From positions 1 through 40,269 of the forward strand of contig JADMIM010000026.1 of the NCBI GenBank assembly GCA_015478585.1: a DNA stretch of 40,269 nucleotides. The letters run 5' to 3'. The DNA is from Thermaceae bacterium. GTDB lineage: Bacteria > Deinococcota > Deinococci > Deinococcales > Thermaceae. Of this stretch, positions 17,438 to 24,563 are shown in pieces. A program made the position numbers and the translations under genes. Position 1 is the stretch's first letter. Every line of letters begins with the position of its first letter. A model generated the notes under the pieces. The model saw only the letters and a program-made list of their open reading frames with translations. It did not search any database and was not told the origin of the DNA.

Positions 17438-18504
17438 GAGTTGAGGCTCAGGTACTTCGCCGGGTCTTTCTGGAACTTGGCCTTGCAGTGGGGGCAGCAG
17501 AAGTAGTAAACCGTGCCCTGGTGCTGGTAGCTGTGCCGCGCGGTGGCGATATCTACGCTCATGCCGCACACCGGGTCAGTCGCTGACGCGGGTTCCGGGT
17601 TCCGGGTTCCGGGTTCCGAAGTGCTGACGGCTGTGTGCTGCACGACATTGAGTGCGATGGGCTGGAGCAGTTGGCCCTCTGCTCTAGGCCCTTTGCTCTG
17701 TGCGTCTTTGCCGTACTTCAGCGCTACCATCTCCGCCAGAATCGAGACCGCCACGTCTTCGGGGGTTTTGGCCCCCAGGTCGAGCCCAGCGGGGAATTTC
17801 AAGTTGGATAGGAAAGCGCGCGGCACCCCCATCACCTCGAGGGTCTCGAGCACCGTGGCCCCGCGCTTGCGGCTGGCAACCAGGCCGAGGTAGGCCGGGC
17901 TGGGCTGGGCTTGGGCAATCAGGGCCAGGGGGTCTTCGTCGTAATGGCCCTGCGAGGCTAGCAGAATGTGGGTCTGGGAGGGGTTGCGGCCCTCGAGCCA
18001 GGATCCTAAGTCTTTCCAGGGAATTGCTTGCAGGCTTTCCTCGAGGGAAGCTCCGGCCAGCTCGTCCTCCTCGCAGGCCAACGTGACCTGATAGCCGATT
18101 GCGGCGGCGAGTTTGGCGGTTGCCAGGGCGATTTTGGAGGCTCCGACGATCAATAGGGCCGATTGGCTCAGTTGCGGCTCGATGTACACGTCCACGGCCC
18201 CCTCGCTGGCACAGGTCATGGGGATGACCACCTCGTCCGAGCGCGAGAGCACCTCGAGTGCCGCGACCTGCGGGGTGATTTTGACCAGACGGGATTTGCC
18301 GGTCTGAATAGCCTCGAGGGCCTGTTTGCGCACGATTTCGCGGGAGCAGGCCCCGCCCACGTAGCCCTCGAAGCGCCCGTCCTCAAAGACCAGAGCCTTA
18401 TCGCCCAGGTGCGAGGAAACCGGAGCCTGCCGCATCACCACCGTAGCCACCGCGAAGGATTCGCCCTTGCGTTTTAGCTCAGCAATCTTGCTGTAGATAT
18501 CCAT
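17434..18504 (-). CDS. XdhC/CoxF-type maturation factor fused to a YHS metal-binding domain
   Basis: A 356-aa protein. Residues 1-265 form the XdhC/CoxI family: an N-terminal domain with GGACSREIV and CASEG, then a Rossmann-like domain (LLIVGASKIALATAKLAAAIGY) and the GLVASRKRG segment. XdhC proteins bind molybdenum cofactor and CoxF/CoxI homologues mature CO dehydrogenase. Residues about 310-352 form a YHS domain with TDPVCGM and FCCPHCKAKF, a set of cysteines that typically binds heavy metal, including copper. The linker (about 268-308) is low-complexity and contains four 7-bp tandem repeats and sequence like the intergenic hairpin elements. TAGGAG precedes the ATG, and the stop overlaps coxD. 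The fusion suggests copper delivery, which is inference. Confidence 0.85.
   Translation of the reverse strand: MDIYSKIAELKRKGESFAVATVVMRQAPVSSHLGDKALVFEDGRFEGYVGGACSREIVRKQALEAIQTGKSRLVKITPQVAALEVLSRSDEVVIPMTCASEGAVDVYIEPQLSQSALLIVGASKIALATAKLAAAIGYQVTLACEEDELAGASLEESLQAIPWKDLGSWLEGRNPSQTHILLASQGHYDEDPLALIAQAQPSPAYLGLVASRKRGATVLETLEVMGVPRAFLSNLKFPAGLDLGAKTPEDVAVSILAEMVALKYGKDAQSKGPRAEGQLLQPIALNVVQHTAVSTSEPGTRNPEPASATDPVCGMSVDIATARHSYQHQGTVYYFCCPHCKAKFQKDPAKYLSLNS
17590..17617. repeat. Four tandem 7-bp repeats in the XdhC-YHS linker
   Basis: GGGTTCC occurs four times head to tail on the plus strand (GGAACCC on the coding strand), encoding SEPGTRNPEP. A unit of seven is not a multiple of three, so gain or loss of one unit would shift the frame ahead of the YHS domain. 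Just upstream in the gene (17673-17700) are two copies of a 14-bp unit, GGCCCTCTGCTCTA and GGCCCTTTGCTCTG, similar to the arms of the intergenic elements. Confidence 0.85.
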
Positions 18505-18570
18505 TTATCTCCTAGGGTAAAGGTCAGTGGGCTCGAGGAATCATTTGCCGGTCACAAAAGAGCTGCCACA

Positions 18571-18641
18571 GGTCTCGAGTCGCAGGTCGCAAGGCAAAAA
18601 CAAGGCGTTGACCTGAGACTTGGGACTCGAGACTTGTGACC
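18571..18641. repeat. Intra-operon hairpin element, coxG-XdhC spacer
   Basis: The left arm GGTCTCGAGTCGCAGGTCGC (from 18571) and the right arm GACCTGAGACTTGGGACTCG (from 18610, ending GTGACC at 18641) are imperfect reverse complements made of repeated GTCxCAG/GTCTCGA-type units. The right arm ends 5 bp from the coxG stop codon. The remaining bases to 18505 contain the ribosome binding site of the XdhC gene and no gene. Confidence 0.7.
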
Positions 18642-18645
18642 CTTT

Positions 18646-19098
18646 TTACGCTCCTTCGCTGATTTTCTTGCCCATGTTCTCGAACACTGAGGAGATCAGT
18701 TTCTGGGCTTGGGCATCGAGCACCCGCCCACCTACTGTGGCGGCGGGGCCACTGACGTTGGCCTCGCCTTGCCAGTCAAGCAGGGTGGTTTGGTCGGGTT
18801 GGCCGTTGATATTGGCGCTAGCGGTGAGGTCTATGGCGGTGCCCAGACCGCCGCCGCGCAGCTTGACCGCCATTTTGTTGTTGGCCTGGTCGGGGACGAG
18901 CTGGATGGCGAACTTGAACTTGCCGCGCACCGGCCCCACGGCTACCCCCACCACCGCATCGAAGTTTCGGTCATCTTTGATGACAATATCTTGGGTGTCG
19001 GGGAGGCACGAGGCTACCTTGTTGGGGTCGAGGATGAAACTCCAGACCTTCTGCGGGTCGGCGGTGACTTTTTCTTGTCCGGTGTAGTTGAGTTTCAT
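18646..19098 (-). CDS. coxG: CoxG, SRPBCC-fold CO dehydrogenase subunit G
   Basis: A 150-aa START/SRPBCC-fold protein of the CoxG family: MKLNYTGQEKVTADPQKVWSFILDPNKVASCLPD at the start and GPVRGKFKFAIQL, then LDWQGEANVSGPAATVGGRVLDAQAQKLISSVFENMGKKI, all family landmarks. In A. carboxidovorans CoxG recruits CO dehydrogenase to the cytoplasmic membrane through a C-terminal tail that is longer than here; this copy ends right after the fold, so the membrane tail is missing or provided otherwise. CAGGAG precedes the ATG. It lies between coxL and the XdhC-like gene, in the operon. Confidence 0.93.
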   Translation of the reverse strand: MKLNYTGQEKVTADPQKVWSFILDPNKVASCLPDTQDIVIKDDRNFDAVVGVAVGPVRGKFKFAIQLVPDQANNKMAVKLRGGGLGTAIDLTASANINGQPDQTTLLDWQGEANVSGPAATVGGRVLDAQAQKLISSVFENMGKKISEGA

Positions 19099-19141
19099 GG
19101 ATGCTCCTGAATGGGGTGTTCGATTGCTCGGGCCTGGATAA

Positions 19142-19265
19142 GTTTACCGTTTACCGCGAGAAATGTCGCAGGTCATAGGTCGCGGATCCCAGGCCAAAGA
19201 CACGATTTTGACATGGGACATGAGACCTGAGACTTGCGACAAAGTCTTTGTGGATAACGGTAAAC
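19142..19265. repeat. Intra-operon hairpin element, coxL-coxG spacer
   Basis: An outer perfect 10-bp inverted repeat GTTTACCGTT (19142-19151)/AACGGTAAAC (19256-19265) encloses an inner imperfect one: GTCGCAGGTCATAGGTCGCG from 19165 against the arm 19210-19240, which ends ACTTGCGAC. The units are again GTCxCAG/GTCATAG-like. The right end is 3 bp from the coxL stop codon. Confidence 0.75.
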
Positions 19266-19268
19266 GTC

Positions 19269-21668
19269 CTAAAACGCATCTATCCCGGCCCCGCGCAGCA
19301 CCTTCCAGACTTTTTCACGGGTCACGGGCATATCAAGGTGGCGCACGCCCAGGTGGGCCAGCGCGTCTACCACGGCATTTACGAAGGCGGCTGGGGAGCC
19401 TACGGTGGGTGACTCGCCCACGCCCTTGGCCCCGATGGGGTGGTGGGGGCTAGGGGTGACGGTGTGGCCGGTTTCCCACTTGGGGGTCTCGAGCGAAGTG
19501 GGGAGCAGGTAGTCGGTGAAGTTGCTCGAGAGGTTGTTGCCCTCCGCATCGAAGGCGATTTCCTGCATGAAGGCCATGGCGAAGCCCTCGGTCAGGCCGC
19601 CATGCACCTGGCCCTCGACGATCATGGGGTTGATGATGGTACCGCAGTCGTCAATCGCCACGAAGCGCCGCACCTTGACCTCGCCGGTGCCTTTATCAAC
19701 GTCCACCACGCAGACATACGCCCCATTAGGAAAGGTCAGGTTGGGCGGGTCGTAGTAGTAGGTGGTCTCGAGGCCCGGCTCCATCCCCTGCGGCAGGTTG
19801 GTATAGGCCGCAAAGGCCACCTGGCTCATGGTCACGCTCTTGCCCGGCACACCCTTGACGCTGAACTTCTTGTCGGCCCACTCCACATCGGCCTCGCCGA
19901 CCTCGAGCAGGTGTGCGGCGATTTTCTTGGCCTTTTCGCGGATGCGGCGGGCTCCCAGAGCCATGGCTCCGCCCGCTACCGGGGTCGAGCGGCTAGCATA
20001 GGTTCCCAGGCCGTAGGGTGCAGTGTCGGTGTCGCCCTCCTCGACGATAATCTTGTCCACGTCCAGGCCCAGTTCTTCGGATACGATTTGGGCCCAGGTG
20101 GTTTCGTGGCCCTGGCCCTGGTGGCGGGTTCCGGCCCGCACGATGGCCGAGCCCGAGGGATGCACGCGAATCTCGGCTCCATCGAACATCTTGAGGCCCA
20201 AAATGTCGAAGTCCTTGGATGGCCCCGCCCCTACGATTTCGGTAAAAGTGGAGATGCCGATGCCCATCAGCTCGCCCTTGGCCCGTTTCTCTGCCTGCTC
20301 CTTGCGCAGTTCCTCGTAGCCCAGCTTGTCGAGGGCTACCTTGAGGGTTTTCTCGTAGTCGCCGGAGTCATAGGTCCAGCCCAGCGCACTGGGATAGGGA
20401 AACTGGGCGGGCTGGATGAAGTTCTTGATGCGCAGCTCGGCGGGATCCATCTTCAGTTCGTGGGCCAGCACGTCCATGCTGCGCTCGATGAGATACGAAG
20501 CCTCCGTCACCCGGAAGGAGCAGCGGTAGGCTACCCCGCCCGGAGCCTTGTTGGTATAAACCGCGTCCACCTCGGCGTAGGCTTTGGGGAAGTCGTAGGA
20601 GCCGGTGCAGATGCTGAATAGCCCCGCTGGATATTTGCTGGGGTCGGCGGCAGCATCGAAGGCCCCATGGTCGGCGAGGGTATAGACCTTCATAGCCGTG
20701 ACCTTGCCCTCTTTGGTCGCGCCAATCTCGATGTCCATGTGGAAATCTCGAGCGAAGCCGGTGGTGGTGAGGTTCTCGGTGCGGGTCTCGACCCACTTGA
20801 CTGGCACACCCAGTACGATGCTGCCCACGATGGCGCAGACATAGCCGGGGTACACCGGAACCTTGTTGCCAAACCCACCGCCGATGTCGGGTGAAATCAC
20901 CCGGATGTTGTTCTCGGGGATGCCCGTGACCAGCGAGAGCACGGTGCGGATGGCGTGCGGAGCCTGGCTGGTCATGTAGACCGTGAGGCGACCGGTGGCC
21001 TTGCTCATGTCGCCGATGCAGCCGCAGGGCTCGAGGGGGGCCGGATGGCTACGCGGGTAAACCATGTGTTGCTTGACCCGGATTTCCGAGCTTGCCAGGG
21101 CCTGGTCGGTCTCGTCTTTGGAGCCTACGTCCCAGGTCCAGATGTGGTTGTTGTGACGGCGCGGCCCGTGGGCTCCTTCCATCTTGTCTTTGATGTCCTC
21201 GCGCAGCACCGGGGCATCGGCATCGGTGGCCTTGTAGGGGTCTACGACGGCTTGCAGCGGTTCGTAATCCACCTGCACCGCCGCCGCACCGTCCGCCGCA
21301 GCCTGGCGGGTGTCGGCGAACACCGCAGCGACTTCCTGCCACTGGTAGAGCACCTTGCCATCGGCCAGCACCATCTGCTTGTCGCCCGCCAGGGTCGGAA
21401 CCCAGGCCAAACCCGCGCCCGCCAGTTCCTTGGAAGTAATCACGGCCTTCACGCCGGGAACCTTCAGGGCCTCGGAGCTGTCAATGCCGTTGATTTTGGC
21501 GTGGGCGTAGGGGCTATGCACCAGGGCCATGTGCATCATGCCGGGCAGGTTGATGTCGTCGAGGTAATTGCCCTTGCCTACGATAAAACGCGAGTCTTCC
21601 TTGCGTTTGATAGCCTTGCCGAGTCCTTGGATGCCCTTGGGCTCGAGGTTGGGAGATTCAATAGCCAT
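19269..21668 (-). CDS. coxL: Aerobic CO dehydrogenase large subunit, form I (Mo-Cu)
   Basis: The 799-aa molybdopterin catalytic subunit that oxidises CO to CO2, passing electrons to CoxS and CoxM. The form I signature AYRCSFR is at 380-386, with C383 the ligand that bridges copper to molybdenum. GGGFGNK (263-269), the glutamine-rich QGQGHETTWAQI segment and GAKGVGES near the C-terminus (catalytic Glu) are all present. Length is right for CoxL (about 800). The gene order coxM-coxS-coxL also matches form I loci; form II loci run S-L-M and use AYRGAGR. AAAGGAG lies before the ATG. Cytoplasmic, probably membrane-associated. It should allow use of CO as a supplementary energy source. Confidence 0.97.
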   Translation of the reverse strand: MAIESPNLEPKGIQGLGKAIKRKEDSRFIVGKGNYLDDINLPGMMHMALVHSPYAHAKINGIDSSEALKVPGVKAVITSKELAGAGLAWVPTLAGDKQMVLADGKVLYQWQEVAAVFADTRQAAADGAAAVQVDYEPLQAVVDPYKATDADAPVLREDIKDKMEGAHGPRRHNNHIWTWDVGSKDETDQALASSEIRVKQHMVYPRSHPAPLEPCGCIGDMSKATGRLTVYMTSQAPHAIRTVLSLVTGIPENNIRVISPDIGGGFGNKVPVYPGYVCAIVGSIVLGVPVKWVETRTENLTTTGFARDFHMDIEIGATKEGKVTAMKVYTLADHGAFDAAADPSKYPAGLFSICTGSYDFPKAYAEVDAVYTNKAPGGVAYRCSFRVTEASYLIERSMDVLAHELKMDPAELRIKNFIQPAQFPYPSALGWTYDSGDYEKTLKVALDKLGYEELRKEQAEKRAKGELMGIGISTFTEIVGAGPSKDFDILGLKMFDGAEIRVHPSGSAIVRAGTRHQGQGHETTWAQIVSEELGLDVDKIIVEEGDTDTAPYGLGTYASRSTPVAGGAMALGARRIREKAKKIAAHLLEVGEADVEWADKKFSVKGVPGKSVTMSQVAFAAYTNLPQGMEPGLETTYYYDPPNLTFPNGAYVCVVDVDKGTGEVKVRRFVAIDDCGTIINPMIVEGQVHGGLTEGFAMAFMQEIAFDAEGNNLSSNFTDYLLPTSLETPKWETGHTVTPSPHHPIGAKGVGESPTVGSPAAFVNAVVDALAHLGVRHLDMPVTREKVWKVLRGAGIDAF

Positions 21669-21687
21669 ATATGCTCCTTTCAGTCAC

Positions 21688-21762
21688 GTCGAAGGTCAAA
21701 GATCGAAAGTTGAACGCCAGTAGATTCTTTTGACCTTAGACCTTAGTCCTTCGACCTTCGAC
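21688..21762. repeat. Intra-operon hairpin element, coxS-coxL spacer
   Basis: Left arm GTCGAAGGTCAAAGATCGAAAG (21688-21709) is built of GTCGAAG/GTCAAAG/ATCGAAAG units. The right arm (21728-21762) is its imperfect reverse complement, ending TTCGACCTTCGAC. The right end is 6 bp from the coxS stop. The coxL ribosome binding site lies outside the hairpin. Confidence 0.75.
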
Positions 21763-21768
21763 AAATCT

Positions 21769-22254
21769 CTAGTCATCCGCTGCCGCGCCTGCTGGTTGAT
21801 TCATAGCCTGCGCTGCCTGCTGTACAGCCTTGACGATGTTCTGGTAGCCGGTGCAGCGGCAGAGGTTGCCCGATAGCGCGAAGCGGATTTCGTCCTCGCT
21901 GGGGTTGGGGTTGCGCTCCAGGAGCGCCACCGAGGAGAGCATCATGCCAGGCGTGCAGTAGCCGCACTGGAGGCCGTGCTGGTCGTGAAAAGCTTGCTGA
22001 ATTGGGTGCAGGTTGCTGCCCGCTAAGCCTTCGACGGTGGTGATGGGATGGCCCTCGGCGCTCACCGCGAACATGGTGCAGCTTTTCACTGGGATGTTGC
22101 CGTCCAGAAGCACCGTGCAGACTCCGCACGACGAACTGTCGCAGCCGATGTGGGTTCCGGTGAGGCCCGCGTCGCGGATAGCGTGAGCCAGCAGGGTACG
22201 CGGTTCCACGTCCATCTTCTTATCCTGACCGTTGATGTTGAGGGTGATTTGCAT
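21769..22254 (-). CDS. coxS: CO dehydrogenase small subunit, 2x[2Fe-2S] protein
   Basis: The 161-aa iron-sulfur subunit that carries electrons from the Mo-Cu site to the FAD of CoxM. The plant-type ferredoxin cluster is bound by C38, C43, C46 and C59 (CDSSSCGVC...C) and the second, helical-domain cluster by C97, C100, C132 and C134 (CGYCTPGM and CRCTGY). Length and both motifs are standard for the family. GGAAGGAG lies before the ATG. It sits between coxM and coxL and is separated from each by a hairpin element. The C-terminal ~15 residues are Ala/Gln-rich and unremarkable. Confidence 0.97.
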   Translation of the reverse strand: MQITLNINGQDKKMDVEPRTLLAHAIRDAGLTGTHIGCDSSSCGVCTVLLDGNIPVKSCTMFAVSAEGHPITTVEGLAGSNLHPIQQAFHDQHGLQCGYCTPGMMLSSVALLERNPNPSEDEIRFALSGNLCRCTGYQNIVKAVQQAAQAMNQPAGAAADD

Positions 22255-22276
22255 AAGCTCCTTCCATTCTGGTCTT

Positions 22277-22347
22277 AAGTCTCGAGTCGCAGGTCTCAGG
22301 CCAAAAGTGGGCTTTGGTCATGCAACCTGCGACTTGTGACCGGTGAC
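22277..22347. repeat. Intra-operon hairpin element, coxM-coxS spacer
   Basis: Left arm AAGTCTCGAGTCGCAGGTCT (from 22277) and right arm (22312-22347, containing AACCTGCGACTTGTGACC) are imperfect reverse complements. GTCGCAGGT in the left arm and ACCTGCGAC in the right match exactly. The right end is 5 bp from the coxM stop codon. Confidence 0.75.
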
Positions 22348-22352
22348 ATCTC

Positions 22353-23228
22353 TCAAATCTTTACTCCCAAACGGCCCAAAGCCTTGACCAAACCGCGTCC
22401 GACCAGCACCCTGGCCATATCCTTTTTGTACTCTTTGGAACCACGCGCATCAGGGTTGGGGTCGGCGATTTTGGCGGCTTCCTCGGCGGCGGCGCGAATC
22501 AGGTCGCGGGTGGGTTTCTGCCCGCGCAGCAGCTTCTCGCCCTCGGCCACGCGCAGGGCCTTGAGGGCTACTGCGGTCACGCCGATGCCAATTTCCTTGA
22601 TGGTTCCGTCTTGGGCCAGCTCGAGCTGCACTGCGGCGGCTGCCGTGGCGTAGTCGCCCACCTTGCGCTCGATTTTCTCGTAAGCCCCAGAGGTACGGGT
22701 GTTAGGTACAGGAAAGCGGGCCTCCACCGCCATTTCGCCCTCCTGAATCGAGGTCGTGAAGCTGTCCACGATGAAATCGTCAATGGCCTCGGTGCGCTCG
22801 CCGCCCTGCCCCCGAATGACCATCTGCGCCCTGGCGGCAATCGCGGTGGCGGCCCAGTCGCCCGAGGGGTCGTTGTGGCACAGGCTTCCCACCACCGTGC
22901 CCCGGTAGCGCACGATGGGGTCGGCCACTACCTGCGAGACATCGGCAATGAGGTGGTAACGCGACTGGATGTCTTGGTGAAACTCCACGTCGGTGTCGCG
23001 CACCAATGCCCCGACCCGCAGCATCCCGTTTTCCTCCGACAAGTAGGCCAGGTTTGGTAACTTGTTTATGTCTACCAGCACGGCCGGTTGGGCCAGGCGG
23101 TAGCGCATGGCCGGGATCAGGCTTTGTCCTCCGGCGAGGATGCGTGCCTCGAGGCCATATTGGCCCATCAGTGCAACGGCTTCCTCCACCGAAGAAGGAC
23201 GGTGATAATCGAAGGCTCCTGGAATCAT
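22353..23228 (-). CDS. coxM: CO dehydrogenase medium subunit, FAD-binding
   Basis: The 291-aa flavoprotein subunit. The FAD-binding N-domain has the AGGQSLIP pyrophosphate loop (about 32-39) and the second FAD contact VVGSLCHNDPSGDW (about 110-123, the TxGGxxxxxDP-type motif), followed by the CO dehydrogenase flavoprotein C-terminal domain (about 175-285). It begins MIPGAFDYHRPSSVEEA, as CoxM proteins do. GGAGG lies before the ATG. It is first in the operon, divergent from mocA across 136 bp that must hold both promoters. A TTGACA at 23289-23294 (minus) has no well-spaced -10 partner. Confidence 0.95.
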   Translation of the reverse strand: MIPGAFDYHRPSSVEEAVALMGQYGLEARILAGGQSLIPAMRYRLAQPAVLVDINKLPNLAYLSEENGMLRVGALVRDTDVEFHQDIQSRYHLIADVSQVVADPIVRYRGTVVGSLCHNDPSGDWAATAIAARAQMVIRGQGGERTEAIDDFIVDSFTTSIQEGEMAVEARFPVPNTRTSGAYEKIERKVGDYATAAAAVQLELAQDGTIKEIGIGVTAVALKALRVAEGEKLLRGQKPTRDLIRAAAEEAAKIADPNPDARGSKEYKKDMARVLVGRGLVKALGRLGVKI

Positions 23229-23364
23229 GTTCCCACTCCTCCTGTCAGGCTTGTAACACCGATTATCAAACTATGCTGAGAGGGCTACTGTCAATCTGGG
23301 GCTGCTCTACACTTGCTGGTAGGAGTAACGCCTGGAGCCTATATGATGGACGGGTGAGAATCGA

Positions 23365-24114
23365 ATGGACGCAGTAATTCTCTCGGCAGGTCGGGCTAGC
23401 CGTTTTGGCCTACCCAAGTTTCTGCTGCCCGCCGGGCCGGGCTACACCTTGCTCACCAAGGTGCTCAAGTTTGCCTTGCAGACGGTAAATGGCCGGGTGG
23501 TGGTGGTGGTGGGCCGCGAAGGGGGAGCCGCCCGCTACGCGGTCAAAACCTGGCTGCGCCCAGTGAACGCCCCGCGGGTACACCTGGTGACCAACCCCGA
23601 CTATGCAGCGGGGCTGAGCACTTCACTCAAGCGCGGGGTGGGTCAGTTTTCCAGATCAGAGGGGCTGCTGGTACTGTTGGCGGATCAACCCGCTCTAAAC
23701 GCGGGCAAGCTCTATCTGCTGCGCAAGACCTACCAGACCTCGAGCGCCTGGGCTGTTTCGGCAGCCGAAAACGGGGTGCAGAAGCCACCGGTTTGTCTGG
23801 GGCCAGCCCTATTTTCGGCAGTAAAAGCCCTCGAGGGGGATCAGGGTGCCAAAGACCTGCTCCGGCGCTACGCTGAGAGAGTCCAACTGGTGGAATGGGG
23901 GCCGGGGGATTGGTTTACCGACGTGGACACCTGGGAAACCTACCGGGACTTGATCCGCAGCCGCGAATGGGACAAAGAGGAGTTCGTGCCGCTAGAAGCC
24001 CTCAGCTCGCTACAGGAACTCGAGGCCAGGCTGGAAAGCCTCGCGCAGCCCCAGGCTTACCTCGAGACCCTGCGCCGGGGCGTTCTGACCTTGCTCAATC
24101 AACAAGATGCTTGA
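23365..24114 (+). CDS. mocA: MocA-like molybdenum cofactor cytidylyltransferase
   Basis: A 249-aa MobA/MocA-type nucleotidyltransferase. The NTP-binding loop is AVILSAGRASRFGLPK (LAxGxSxRxG-like), with LADQPALNAGKLYLL as the metal-binding DQP segment and GPGDWFTDVDTWETYRDL near the end, the usual TxxD motif of cytidylyltransferases. It would convert Mo-molybdopterin to the cytosine dinucleotide form that CO dehydrogenases of this class need, which explains its place divergent from coxMSL. The last ~50 residues are a helical extension. Start ATG at 23365 has a TATGAT -10-like box at 23342-23347, implying a short leader. It overlaps the 3' end of the interrupted GNAT gene. Confidence 0.85.
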   Translation: MDAVILSAGRASRFGLPKFLLPAGPGYTLLTKVLKFALQTVNGRVVVVVGREGGAARYAVKTWLRPVNAPRVHLVTNPDYAAGLSTSLKRGVGQFSRSEGLLVLLADQPALNAGKLYLLRKTYQTSSAWAVSAAENGVQKPPVCLGPALFSAVKALEGDQGAKDLLRRYAERVQLVEWGPGDWFTDVDTWETYRDLIRSREWDKEEFVPLEALSSLQELEARLESLAQPQAYLETLRRGVLTLLNQQDA

Positions 24115-24556
24115 TAAATCTCATGGCGCTCCTCTGCTCGCTCCAGCCCTTAGAGGCGTAGAATCCATGTTTATACGACTCCCGGTCTGTTATGTTGAGC
24201 AGCGTCAGCCGCTGACACCCCCGATTCTTAGCCTACCCCTCGATCTCTTGGAGGAGCGCGGTTCCTATCCCACGTCCGCTGGCATCCGAACGCACGAACA
24301 GCTCGCTCACGTAGCCTTCGGGCGGGCTGAACAGGTAGTTTAGCCAGTAAACCGCTGTATAGCCCACGGTTCGAGCGTCTAGTTCGGCGACCAAGACCAG
24401 GCGCTCGGGGTGATTGCGCTCGAGGCTGGCCCGAACCACCTTCTCGAGCGCGTCCACACCCTGTTCTTTCCACTTGGGGTAGTCGTCAACGTTTGCCAAA
24501 AGCTCCGCCATGGTGCGGGCATCGGAAGGCTGTGCAGTTCGTATGCGCGGGTTCAT
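24095..24556 (-). pseudogene. GNAT acetyltransferase gene interrupted by an in-frame TAG
   Basis: Read from ATG at 24556, the frame gives a normal GNAT start (IRTAQPSDARTMAELL), the VSELFVRSDASGRGIGTALL acetyl-CoA loop, and then TAG at 24233-24235 after 107 aa. The same frame continues 45 codons to TGA at 24095 and supplies exactly the missing end of a GNAT: RGCQRLTLLN, DRESYKHGFYASKGW and a final helix. The whole is 153 codons, the usual size. So a single codon separates this from an intact gene: a nonsense mutation, a sequencing error or readthrough. The extension overlaps the convergent mocA by 20 bp. It follows pncB by 7 bp, so they form an operon. Confidence 0.85.
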
Positions 24557-24563
24557 GGGCGAA

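Noticed and set aside
19440-20621. 393-aa open frame on the plus strand
   Set aside because: Antisense to coxL; the product has no family features and arises from the codon bias of the real gene.
23262-23294. coxM promoter built on TTGACA (minus strand) and GATAAT
   Set aside because: The spacing is about 21 nt, too long for a standard promoter, and no other -10 partner fits.
4659-24556. Reassignment of TAG to an amino acid
   Set aside because: Many intact genes in the window (metH, coxL, coxS, M16 protease, ABC binding protein) end in TAG at the expected length.
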